Of a stretch of DNA of 64,000 nt, positions 54,493 to 64,000 are shown piece by piece; the first letter of the stretch is position 1; every line of letters starts with the position of its first letter. The notes beneath the pieces were generated by a model. It saw nothing but the letters and a program-made list of their open reading frames with translations, was not told the DNA's origin and did no database searches. A program made the translations under genes and the position numbers. Origin of the DNA: Posidonia oceanica (lineage: Eukaryota; Streptophyta; Magnoliopsida; Alismatales; Posidoniaceae); assembly GCA_037176725.1 (NCBI GenBank), contig JAZBRS010000039.1, forward strand, positions 27,130,001-27,194,000, given 5' to 3'.

Positions 54493-56740
54493 GCGTCCAA
54501 CGTTGGACGCGCCCTGTGCTAGCGTCCAACGTTGGACGCCTTCTGCTCCAGCGTCCAACGGCTCGGTTGCAGCAGTAGCTACTCCGCCTCCTTTGGCTCA
54601 CCACCCGTCCACTCCACTGCCTCCCCGCACTTACTAGCTGGCCCCTCTTGCACTCCAAGCCATCCACTACCTTCCAAGGCCGAGTTACTACCTATCTTTT
54701 CCTCCTCAGCCGATTTTCCGCTCACTCGGCCCTCACTGCCTTTAGCCACCCTTGTCAGCCACCGCCGTGACTTCGCCGGTCGTCTAACACGCCCCTGCCA
54801 CACTCCTATCATCCCTCGTGCCTTCCTCACACTCAGAAGCCCCTGCCATAGCCTGCCAAGCCCGTAATTCTCCTCTGAATCCGCTGCCATTTGCACCAGA
54901 ACCCAAGCAACCCATGCAGAAAACCAGCACCAAACAACCTCCTTCACAAGAACACACAGACCAGCACAGCCCTCCTCTTGGCAATTCGATCCCTCCAGAG
55001 CGAAGACCAAGTATCCACCTTCCTCCCAGACCCTTCGCCGCCCTCTCCCATGCTTCCAGCAGCCTGCAGGACCTCGTCGAAGTCAACCCTACCGCCACTT
55101 CCGCAGCGCCGATGAAGGAGGTCGACATGCCGTTCCAGGCCGCAACCAGGTAGGTTCTCTATCCCCGAAGCTCGTGCATGCTAGTGTGAGCGTTTCCCCT
55201 TGCTTTCCATGCATCTTAGCACAGCACACACCCCTCCATTGCTTGGTTTTCCTGCAATGAGGAGGATGAGGTGGGTGGAGCAATCCACCTGCCTATTCTT
55301 GGCACCAAGCATACCACCATGCTTGTTGTCACTCACTCTTGCTCATTAGCAAGCTTGCTTGAAGTTTTGGATCCATTTGGCCGCAATTCGTGGCCAGAAG
55401 GATGTTCAGTGTGTTGGACGCCCAATTTGGTGCGTCCAACGTTGGACGTGGCAGTAGCTAGTGTCCAACACCCTGCTTTGTTTGCCTTTGCCCTTGCTTT
55501 GCCATGCTCTGCTATTGCTTGTTTCTTTTTGTAAATCCATGCTGCATGCCTTCTTTATGTGTTTTCAGATGCCATACCATGCCTACTTATCTGCTTTGGT
55601 CCATGCTTAATCTTTTTTGCATGCTTTAAATCTGTTTGCTATCTGCCTACGTTGGACGCCTGGGTGAGCTGCATCCAACGTTGGACGCTGGTTCATCCGG
55701 TGTCCAACATGCTCTGTTAGCTTTGCTTTGCTGCCATGCTTGCACCTTGCTTCTTTTTGATATCTATGCATGATCCTTGCTTGCTTAGAGATGCCTGGCG
55801 CCTACGACAACCATGCTTAGGTTTGCTAAGGTCCTTTTAAGTTGCATGCCTTCCTTTTGCAAGTTTAATCCTTTATTCCTATGCATGCTTCCTTTTTATT
55901 TGTTCTCTTGGATTATATGCTTGCTATGCATGTTTCTGTTTGCTCTGGCATGTCTTAGTAGTTTGCATGCATATAGGTGGGGTTTAGAGCTGAGCTCCCC
56001 CTTAGCACAGGTGGGTTTGCATTCTGCAGGTGTTGGACGCTAGAGCCTTCAACGTCCAACGTTGGACGCTGCTGTCTCCAGCGTCTAACGTCCCTGCTCC
56101 TCTGGTTGCTTTTAGATGTTTGCATGTTGCTCTGATCTTTCTTGTTTGCATGATTCCTGTGTTTGCATGCATGCTTAGCTTTCTTTGCAATTATTCCATG
56201 GCTTTCTTAGCCCATATGCTTGTTTTTTGCAAAGTTTCTTGTGTGTTTGTGCCTCCCAGGGAGTTGTACGTTGCTGGTCCAGGCGTCCAACATTGGACAT
56301 CGGCTTAGCTCACGTCCAACGTCCTGGTTGTGCTTCATGCCTGGCACAGGTTGCATATGGTAAGTTTTGATTTTTTTGTGTGATCCCATGCTCGTATGCT
56401 CAGTCTGTGTTTATCCCTAGTAGCCCTAATGCATGTTCCTATTTTTTGTTTATCCTTTGTATGCTTTTTTCTTGTTTTCCTCTGGCCTATGTTGGATGCC
56501 ATGCCCATGGGCGTTCAACACCCTGCTGGCTTTGATCCATGATCCTAGCTTGCCCCTTGCTCTGATTCCTCTTTTGGTTTTCTGTCAGGTTAGTCCTGCA
56601 TGTCATGCACCTATCTAGCTGCATTTCTACATCTGTATTGCATCCATATAGTTAGAATGCATCCTTTTTCAAATACTTGCATGCTGTCTGCCTCCGATAG
56701 GTGTTGGACGCCAGCAATGCCAGCGTCCAACGTTGGACGC
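54493..56740 (+). repeat. Dispersed 18-bp palindrome family in LTR E
   Basis: GCGTCCAACGTTGGACGC is perfect at 54493-54510, 54522-54539 and 56723-56740. One- or few-mismatch copies lie at 55432-55449, 55671-55688, 56052-56069 and 56283-56300. Half sites TTGGACGC or GCGTCCAA occur nearby in inverted pairs. Not seen in the other LTRs. Confidence 0.9.
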
Positions 56741-57283
56741 TGGTGTTGCCAGCGTCCAATGCTTACAGTTAGTTGATAGTCATTTTAAAACGCTGATTTT
56801 GCTTTGTTCGCCGTTTTCCACGTTTTATTGCTTCTTATGCCTGTTGCCACCCCCATGCATGCTACCTGGTCCTTGTTTTGTTTCTCTCCTCGCTTTCGCC
56901 TCGTTTTCCGCACTCCTGCATCATTTTCTATGCCTTTGCATCCTTTTCCGCGTCCTTGCATCGTTTTCTGCGCTTTCACCTCATTTTTCATGCTTTCGCC
57001 TCGTTTTCCGTGCTTTTGCACTGTTTTCCACACCTGCTTTGCTTTATCGCTTCAATGTCATTTGCATTGCCTGGTTTTCCCCGCAGCTTTGTTTTATCGC
57101 CTACATCTGCATTAGGACTATGATGCTTACTGCCTAGGAGTTCTCACAAACCAGGGTTCGCCCAGTTCAGAACACTAGCAGCGCTGCTGAGTAGGTAGAT
57201 AGCATGTTTATTTCCCATGCATAGCAGGTAGACATTCATTGCATTTAGGCATTAGGCTAGCATTTCCCTGCATTAGTGTGAGA

Positions 57284-57400
57284 TTGCCTAAGAAAGACCG
57301 ATTCTCGGACGTATCGTGGGTGCCTAACACCTTCCCCGTGCGTAACAGGAGTCCTTGCCCTTTCTCTTGGCTCGCATCGACCTTTCCTTTATCCTAGGCA
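57284..57400 (+). promoter_or_regulatory. Conserved LTR-terminal block with hairpin (E)
   Basis: AAGAAAGACCGATTCTCGG, GGGTGCCTAACACCTTCCCC and GTAACAGGAGTCCTTGCCC. The hairpin GGTG-CCTAA-CACC is at 57319-57331. Confidence 0.6.
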
Positions 57401-57679
57401 TGAGTCATAGCATAGCTTAGCATTGCATCCCTTTGCCCCCTCTTTGCATTCGGTTTTGCATGACTTTTCATGTATTACCCTTGGTTTTCCCTGTCTCCCA
57501 ATTCAATTGACCTGGTGGCGACTCCGATTTGTCTTATCATTTTCTTTTTCTTCTTTTTGCCAGCGTTTCCGAGTCAAGTTTCTTCCCTCGGATCCTGCCG
57601 CACATAGTGAGCCTATTTTGATCGGTGCACGCGAGCTTTTGGCATCGTGCATGGACGATCAAAATTCAGGATTACTACA

Positions 57680-57910
57680 GTGGCGGCTCCACTAGGGAGA
57701 TGGGAATCATCAGCGGATGCTCCATTGAGGATTCCAGACTCTAGCTTTCGCCTTTGGCTTTCTCGCTCGCTTGGTCTTTGCATCATTGCTTGCCTCATGC
57801 CCCTACTTCTTTGTCTGTTTGCTTGCTCGCCTGTGCGACTCCGCTGGGGAGATGGGAATCATCAGCAGATGCTCCGCTGAAGATTCCAGACTCCGACTTT
57901 CGTCTTGGCC
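57680..57910 (+). promoter_or_regulatory. Primer-binding site of element E and a duplicated second copy
   Basis: Directly after the LTR is TGGCGGCTCCACTAGGGA (57681-57698), a diverged site. About 156 bp on, GTGCGACTCCGCTGGGGA (57833-57850) is closer to the site of D. Both are followed by GATGGGAATCATCAGC and a GATGCTCC..GATTCCAGACTC stretch, so the segment was tandemly duplicated. Confidence 0.75.
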
Positions 57911-58984
57911 TTCTCGCTGCTTGCTTTTGTGTTTTGCTTGCCTTTTGCTTTTGCTTGCCTTACCTGCTTACCTGCCTGCTTGTTTATTTACCTGCTTTAT
58001 GCCATGATTGCTTGCACTGCTTTATTTTCCTGCATCGCATGTCTAAATAATTGCTTGGCACCATACATGCTTTTTGGGTGATGAATGCTTTGCTTTGCAC
58101 ATTTGCTATGCCACTGCACACGCACATGCCATGCATGCTTGCTTTTGACATGATAAGTGTTTCCTTTTCACTATCATGACCACATACACTTGCACATGCC
58201 ATGCCCATGCTTTTTGCCTTACTGTGTGAATTGCTTGCTTGCCAAGACTTCTTATTTCTCTCCCATTCGCATATGCCATGCCTAGGATAGTAGAAACTTG
58301 CTTGCCCCCCTTTCGCTTAATCTAAAAGCCACAATAAAGCAAAGCAGTAATATCTAAGCACAACTAGAGCCAAAAACTTGCAATTTTTCCCCTTGGTTAA
58401 TAAAACGCAAGTAAAACGCTCTAAAGCATTCGCATCAGTATTTTAGAAAGCATGCATTCTTCTCATCTGAGTCAACCCACAGTCTGAGAAGGATAGTCCT
58501 GGTCTCTTGCCCCCAACGCTTTGGCGTGGTGTAAGCAGATCGGTCTGTCCCCCTTGTCCAGGGGTCACGTCGATGTTATTGGAGGGTACCACCCTTGTTT
58601 CTAGTAGGGTCGAGGCCACCAATGCACCACCCGTTATACCTGAGCTTTGGCAAGGTCGAGATGGGAGCCTTTTTTCTAGCCTGGAGTCTACATAATCCCA
58701 TTACCCCTGAGTGCGTCCTGGTAGGTCATCTACTCAGGACATGCATGGTGAGAGAGCGCATAATTAGGGTATTCATCTACATCATGCCACCCCTAATAAC
58801 TCCTTTTTGCATCCAACCTCTAACGCGTTTATTTGTTTTGCAGGTAGGTGCAGGTTCCTTCAACTAGGATCTTGAGCGTCCCTCTCTATCTCTGAGCTGT
58901 CTGTCGCCTCCGACAATAGCTCTCCTTAGGTCTTGTGTCCCTGCCTTTAGCCGCAGACCTGTTTGCTTTCGCTCGCCGTCTGCT
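57911..58984 (+). other. Untranslated leader of element E
   Basis: No gene recognised. T-rich at first; the conserved leader block is at 58455-58690, and a candidate splice acceptor TTTGTTTTGCAG ends near 58852. Confidence 0.55.
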
Positions 58985-61176
58985 ACGGCCTAGCATACCG
59001 GCGAGCCCTCTTCCTCTTTGGCGTCAAGGGAGATGCCGACTTCGGTCTCTCCTTCCCCTGCTTTGACGTCCCTCGTCTCCTCTCCATTTCTGGTGCAGGA
59101 GACCTCCCAGCCCCTTTATCTGGATCAAGGGTCGGCCCTAGCCGACCTGGAGCTTGTCACCGAGTCTGCCGCAGTGACCGCCACTCTGGCTCCAGGAGCG
59201 TCGCCTTCTATTCCATCCCAGGGCCTTCCTGCCTCGGGAATCCAGCCTTCTGCGGCTACCCCTTGCGTAGGATCCACTCCTTTTGCTTCCTTGGTTTCCA
59301 TGCCTCCTCTGGCGGACACCTCTTTGCGTCCTGGCTCGTCGGTCGATGCTTTCTCTGCCTCACAAGCGCATCGTTTATTGGCTAAGGCTGATAGGCTGCG
59401 AAGCATGGCTCTTGCACTCGACCCGACTGTGGCCTGCTCTTTCCGTTCAACCCTTGAGGTTCTGGTGCCGCCTTCTATAGCCCTGCAGGCGCACTACACT
59501 GCACCTCTGCCCTTTCCGTCGCCCCGACTCCTCACAGCTTCGGCGATGGGGGCGCATTATCAGCCTCCTGCACCTGCACAGCACTTTGCATAGCATGCAA
59601 CTCCTCCCTCTGGTGGCCAGTCTTCTGGATTGGCTGGAGCATAGCACCCCTCAAGCTCATTGCCCGGCACCGTGCCAGTGCAACAGCTGCTGCTCCCCCG
59701 CACTACACCTTACACTGCACATCATGCTATCTATCCATCTTCTTTGCATCAAGTTCAGACTCCTGCATACATAGCACCACACTTTGCACCCTTGCACGGG
59801 TATACTGGCCCTTATGCTACAACACCAGGTGGCATGACGGTGGATCTGGAGGAGCGCTTTCGCGTGACCCGCACAGCATACGTGGTCCCTGCCTCTGCTG
59901 CACAACCATCGCCAGCAGCAGCCTCAGACAGCTTCCTTACTAGGTTGGGTGATCTAGAGAGAGTACTTCGTCAAGTGCAAGGCCAGGACCACCAGCCTTA
60001 CTAGTTTTGCGACCTCTGTCTCTTTCCCGAGGCCGTACTCCCTTCGAAGTTCCGCATCCCGGACTTCAATAAATATGATGGTAGAGGCTGCCCCATCTTG
60101 CATCTGAAGGCATATTACGGGGACCTTGCTCAGCTTTCGACTGATGAAAGGCTCCTTATCCGCTAGTTCTAGAAGAGTTTAACCGGCCCCACGCTCTGGT
60201 GGTTCACGTCCCTTGACATGGCTGTGGTTCAAACTTGGACTGGTCTTTCTCGGGCTTTCCTTGAGCAATATGCTTTCAATCTCGACTTGATCCCCAAGAG
60301 GGAGGATCTCGTCGCCATCCGGCAGAGGCCCTAAGAGCCATTCAGGGAGTATGTCGGTCGCTGGCGCTCCACAGCCGCCTAGGTCAGAGATAGACCCTTC
60401 GAGGAGGATTCTATCGAGATGATCGTCAAAGGGGCGCTGCCAGCGACTGGGACTCTGCTTGGCATCCAGCACATCACTAGTTTTGCATCGCTGATTAGGG
60501 CTGTGCCCACGTGGAAAGCTCACTGTAGAGTGGGCATTTCCCTACACTTTCTGCACTAGCTAGGCAGGTCGACAACACCAGCAATCGCCGCAGCAGCAAC
60601 AGCAGCAACAACTCCACTTCCGACTGCTCTGAGCAGCGCGCCATGGCATGCACCGATCCTCTTGAGGTGCCTGCCTTTGTAGAAAGTCAGCCAGATCCTT
60701 TTCCGCTAGTGCCCGCACCTATTTATGCACCCACTGCACACACTGTCACCATTGAGCCGGTGTATCACGACGCACCAGCTCAGCAAGGATGACAGCCTAG
60801 GCAGAGACGAGTCCGCTGCGCTAAGAGCGACTTCACCCCACTTGGTGAGCTGCTAAGCGCCATCTTTCCCCTGGTTGTGTCGCTTCTAAGGCTTTCGGAA
60901 ACTCGCCCGCCACCAAATACTCTTCCGAGGTGGTACGATGCGAGCCAGTATTGCGATTACCATCGAGCCCCGGGGCATTCGACGGATAATTGCCTCACTC
61001 TCTGGGATGTCGTTCAGGACCTGATTGACAACGGGACCCTCGTCGTCAGTCCGCAGGAGGCTGCTCACACACCTGCACCTATACTCGCACACCCTAGCAT
61101 AGCTAGCCCTTCCTCTTCTGAGCCTGCGGGCTTCGAGGATGCCGGAATCTCGAGGGCTTACCCCAATCTTCTTTGA
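58985..61176 (+). pseudogene. gag: gag of element E (no start codon, stops and a frameshift)
   Basis: Aligned with D, the start ATG-GCC-CAG has become ACG-GCC-TAG (58985). Further stops occur at 59591 and 60002 (TAG where D and A, respectively, have CAG) and two near 60165. A short deletion near 60505 (GGCTGTGCCC against GGCTGGTGTCCG in A) shifts the frame. The capsid region (60010-60440) and a knuckle CDYHRAPGHSTDNC (about 60950-60995) are recognisable. It ends at TGA 61174 at the same place as A's gag. No functional protein is expected. Confidence 0.82.
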
Positions 61177-61560
61177 ATCCAGCTCTGCCCCGGTGGGTCC
61201 TTCCGACCCCATCGGCGCAATTCCCCCTCCTATCTCTCTCTGTTTGCCCAAGGGACGCTCGAAAGCGCAACGGCAGGATCGACAGCAAGCTCAGTCGCAA
61301 CACTATCCAGGTAAGCTCCTTCTCCAGCATCAGCAGCCCTAGTGCTCCCTGCACTGCCAACCGTGGATCTCGCCGACAGTGTCAGCAGCATAGTGGTAGA
61401 CCTAGCACCTCCCTCTCGAGGTTGCTGACAGGTAAGTCCCTCTTACCTCTCTTTTTGTTTCCTGTCCTATCTTTTCTTTTTGTTTTGTTTTTGTGTTTTC
61501 TTGCCATGTCAGAAAATCATAAAATGCATAAAAACAGCAAAAACCCTAAAAAACTTGCAT
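61177..61560 (+). other. Post-gag segment with two conserved splice donors (element E)
   Basis: Counterpart of 2815-3180. TATCCAG|GTAAGCTCC (GT at 61311) and CTGACAG|GTAAGTCCC (GT at 61432). No gene recognised. Confidence 0.45.
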
Positions 61561-61579
61561 TTTTTCCTACATGCATTTA

Positions 61580-61790
61580 TCAATCGAGCTGATACCCCTA
61601 ACTATCCAGCGATAGGTCCGTTAACCTGTCATCATTGGGTTGATACCCCTAACTATCCGGCGATAGGTCCGTTAACCTGTCATCACTGAGCTGGTAGCCC
61701 TAACTACTCAGCGATAAGTCCATCAACTTATCATTCGGGCTGATATCCCTAACTATTCGGTGATAAGTCAGTCAACTTATCACCAGAAAA
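61580..61790 (+). repeat. Tail hairpin repeat array, element E (4 units)
   Basis: Units such as GCTGATACCCCTAACTATCC with GATAGGTCCGTTAACCTGTC. The last unit has a ten-base perfect stem, GGTGATAAGT (61758) with ACTTATCACC, around CAGTCA. Same family as the arrays of A and D. Confidence 0.8.
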
Positions 61791-62079
61791 TATCAATCAC
61801 TCTGCATGCATATCCACCATCCTGCACATATTAGTCATCATGCATTGTCATTTATTGCTTGTACATATCATTTCTTGCATCCTGTAAAGCATAAAGCCAA
61901 AAAAAAATCAAGAAAATAAAAAATAGCAAAAATATTTTCTTCGCCTTTCTACTGGTTTCCCTTTTTATGCTTTCCTAAACAAAAATCTAAAAATACAAAA
62001 CCAATGCAAAACCCAAAAACATGTTTGTCCTTTTCCTTGCTAAAATATACAAAATCCACAAACATTTGTATAATCAGAA

Positions 62080-62983
62080 ACCTGGCTTTGGACAAACAAG
62101 CAACACCTGGAGGATGTCAAGTAGTGACAGTCTCAGGCAGGTCTCACCCGAGCAGCGCCATCTCTTGCATGTGGCTACAGAGTGAGACTAGAGCAGAACA
62201 GAGCGTCTTGCGAAGCTCAAAAACTCCCTAAGCGAGATCCACCTTAACCAGAGAGTCCACCAGACATGGATAGGACCAAAGCAAAGCAGAGCATAGCTAG
62301 AGGCTACCTATACACATTGCAGAGGCTGAAGGTGTACGTCGATTAGCCGAACTCTCAATGCCTCACTTGGGACTGCTACCCCAAGAGGGCGAAGACATGC
62401 ATATCCAAAGAATAGAGATCATGTGAGCAAAAGAAATGTGACAACATAATATGCATGCTGAGCACAAAAGAAGAATGCAGAAATAAGTTGAAGAAAGAAG
62501 GCGCTCATGAGAGGAGTGACTCGGACGAGTGTCGAAGCCACCTCAGCTATCAACTTCAAGTGCCACACTGGCAACTGCACAAGATGCATTATCAAGAGGA
62601 CCTGGCCCCACCCTCCGAGTGCAGCAGCACGCTCCAATCTCCTCTGCAGACACCTCTACTCCCTTGGCAGGCTAGATGCAACTCCAATCACTTGTGAGGG
62701 GAAAGGAAAGATCTACTCTGTGAGCGTCAAAAGCGGCAGTCGGTCCCCGAAGAATTGAGATGGAGGCTAAGAAGCTGCATCCAACACTTCTGCTACCCTA
62801 CAGCCAAAGGCTATACTCTGCAAAGCCAAGGCCTCATCCCAAGCCAAGAATGAGAAAGAGAGCCACCGACCACAACTCTGCATGGTGTCGTCGAGGATCG
62901 AAATCTCCTGAGTCAGGAACTACAGAAGCATCCTCATGGCACAGCTGCTTTGAGTCCAAAGCCACCAAAACATGCATGCTGTT
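62080..62983 (+). other. Tail module of element E, cut by LTR F
   Basis: Homologue of 3870-4770 in A. It ends at CATGCATGCTGT, exactly where A continues AATAACTTACC, so LTR F entered here. It contains a short frame (62455-62697) related to the one in A, with several silent third-position differences. Confidence 0.6.
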
Positions 62984-64000
62984 GTAGCGATCCTGGGATT
63001 TGGATCGTCCGTGCACGATGCCAAAGCTCGCATGCACCGATCAGAACTGGGTTCACTATGTGCAGACGTGACCTCTTCCCGGGAGCCCACGGTGGGTCTC
63101 GCATGCTGCCAAAGCTCGCGATGCGATCGTGCCGTGAGAGGGGGAAGAAACCACTGTCGGTAGTGAATCCAAGGAGAAACTCGACTCGAAAACACTGGGA
63201 AAACGCGAAGATAAAAGAGATAAGACAAAAGGGAGTCGCCACCTAGTCTATTAAATCGGGAGACGAGGAAAACCGAGGAAATACAGGAAAACATGCAGAT
63301 AGATGCAATGTTACGCAAAATGAATGACTCATGCCAAGGATAAGGGTAAAACGGTCATTGCGTGTCCAAAGAAAGGGTAAGGACTTCTGTTACGCACAGG
63401 GAAGGTATTAGGTACCCCCGACACGCCCGGAATCGGTCTTTCTTGACTATTCTCGCTCGCATTTACAAGATATCGACAATGATTGCCTAACTGTACGTCC
63501 AAGGGACGAGGGATGCTATACCTATGCTATGGATGTGCAAATGAATGCCTAAATGCTTAAATGCCTAAATGCCATGTATGCTGAAATAAACATGCACGAA
63601 TACATGCTCTAAATGTTATGATGCGTGGAAAGAAAATAAACGTGCGATCTATGTGCTCAGCTACGCTGTCAACGTTCTGAATAGAGCGAGCCTTGATTCG
63701 TGAGAACTACTAGCAGTAAACATCACTACGCTAAATGCAAATGCAATGCGATAAAACAAAATGGCGGTAAAACCATACACATGCAAGCGACATGCAAAGG
63801 AAAACAGGAGCAAATACGAAAAACGGTGTGAGAAACGAAATCAGGCGCGCAAAATGGTGCAAAAGTGAAGGAAAACAAGAGTGAGTGCACAAAACGATGC
63901 AAACGGAAGTAAAACAGGATGCGGGCATGCAAAATAATGCAAATGCAAGTAAAACAAGATGCGGGCACGCAAAACAAGGCAAATGTAAGCAAACGGGGTG
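62984..64000 (-). mobile_element. LTR F (minus strand), left portion only
   Basis: On the minus strand the LTR ends GGATCGCTACA at 62984; the rest runs off the window. It shows a hairpin-like TGCATGCGAGC..CGTGCA near 63014-63036, the conserved block at 63322-63460, and a reversed GTTTTGCGTGC-type array from about 63740. Either a solo LTR or the 3' LTR of a minus-strand element. The bases GCTGT (62979-62983) would be its target duplication. Confidence 0.8.
63322..63460 (-). promoter_or_regulatory. Conserved LTR-terminal block with a covarying hairpin (F)
   Basis: The hairpin here reads GGTA-CCTAA-TACC on the minus strand (63404-63416), where the other LTRs have GGTG-CCTAA-CACC, so both arms changed together. 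Confidence 0.6.

Larger units (their letters stand above)
54253..57679 (+). mobile_element. 5' LTR of element E (3.4 kb)
   Basis: Starts TGTAGACACCCC and ends AGGATTACTACA. It is shorter than LTRs A, C and D because the A-rich and much of the TTGCAT array are missing. It is marked by a family of TTGGACGC palindromes. A donor-like CAG|GTAGGT lies near 55149, the GTTTTCC-type array at 56880-57030, and the conserved block at 57284-57400. Frames in it are not credible genes. Confidence 0.88.
54253..62983 (+). mobile_element. Element E: pol-less Tat/Ogre-like element (5' LTR to interrupted tail)
   Basis: 5' LTR 54253-57679, duplicated PBS region, leader, broken gag, and a tail homologous to A's but no pol. 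It was inserted in plus orientation into pol of B; the bases just before it, GGGAG, are the expected target duplication, whose partner is outside. Its tail is interrupted at 62984 by LTR F. More decayed than D: lost start codon, several stops and at least one frameshift in gag. Confidence 0.88.

Noticed and set aside
58963..59385. 140-codon frame overlapping gag of element E
   Set aside because: Out of frame with gag and without relatives in A or D.

Overview
The window is a nest of large plant LTR retrotransposons of the Ty3/gypsy Tat/Ogre type, and I find no ordinary host gene with confidence. A plant origin is indicated by the order gag, protease, RT, dual RNase H, integrase, by LTRs of 3.4-5.8 kb, by a primer-binding site of the TGGCGACTC..TGGGGA kind, and by a DUF7745-like gene, a family seen in plants and their elements. 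A large repeat-rich seed-plant genome fits; I cannot name the species.

Layout, left to right. Element A (+, 1-12313): leader, a broken gag, a long non-coding tail and a 3' LTR; it has no pol. 12314-about 14250: a decayed DUF7745-like gene (+) with a 75-bp spliceosomal-type intron. Element B (-): an older Tat element in pieces at about 14250-15699, 20961-21673 and 50758-54252. Into B were inserted solo LTR C (-, 15700-20960, 5-bp duplication CAAGG) and the complete element D (+, 21674-50752, duplication GGTTG). Removing C and D rejoins B's integrase codon for codon. Element E (+, from 54253): a 5' LTR, a duplicated PBS, a broken gag and the same pol-less tail as A. Its tail is cut at 62984 by LTR F (-), which runs off the window.

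D is the reference copy. Its two LTRs differ at about ten positions in the first ~520 bp, so it is fairly young. One frame runs from 28837 to 37623 with no frameshift and four in-frame stops. It carries gag, a zinc knuckle, protease, a G-patch-like segment, RT, a degenerate first RNase H, a second RNase H with all four catalytic acids, and an integrase with D,D(35)E. Downstream are a DUF7745-like frame (39118-40296) and about 4.6 kb of tandem repeats before the polypurine tract.

The strongest candidate for something undescribed is in the non-coding parts. The 3' tails of A, D and E are built from short hairpin units whose stems change together (GATAG/CTATC, GATAAG/CTTATC, GACAG/CTGTC, GGTAG/CTACC) while the loops stay similar. 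Most departures are G-U wobbles in the plus-strand transcript. A larger 11-12-bp hairpin and a hairpin near the end of every LTR also show compensatory changes. This points to structured RNA kept across diverged elements. Other leads are the intron-bearing versus intronless DUF7745 copies, the palindrome family in LTR E, the double PBS of E, and an inverted repeat spanning the polypurine tract and LTR start.

All comparisons were made by eye; identities and homologies have not been computed.
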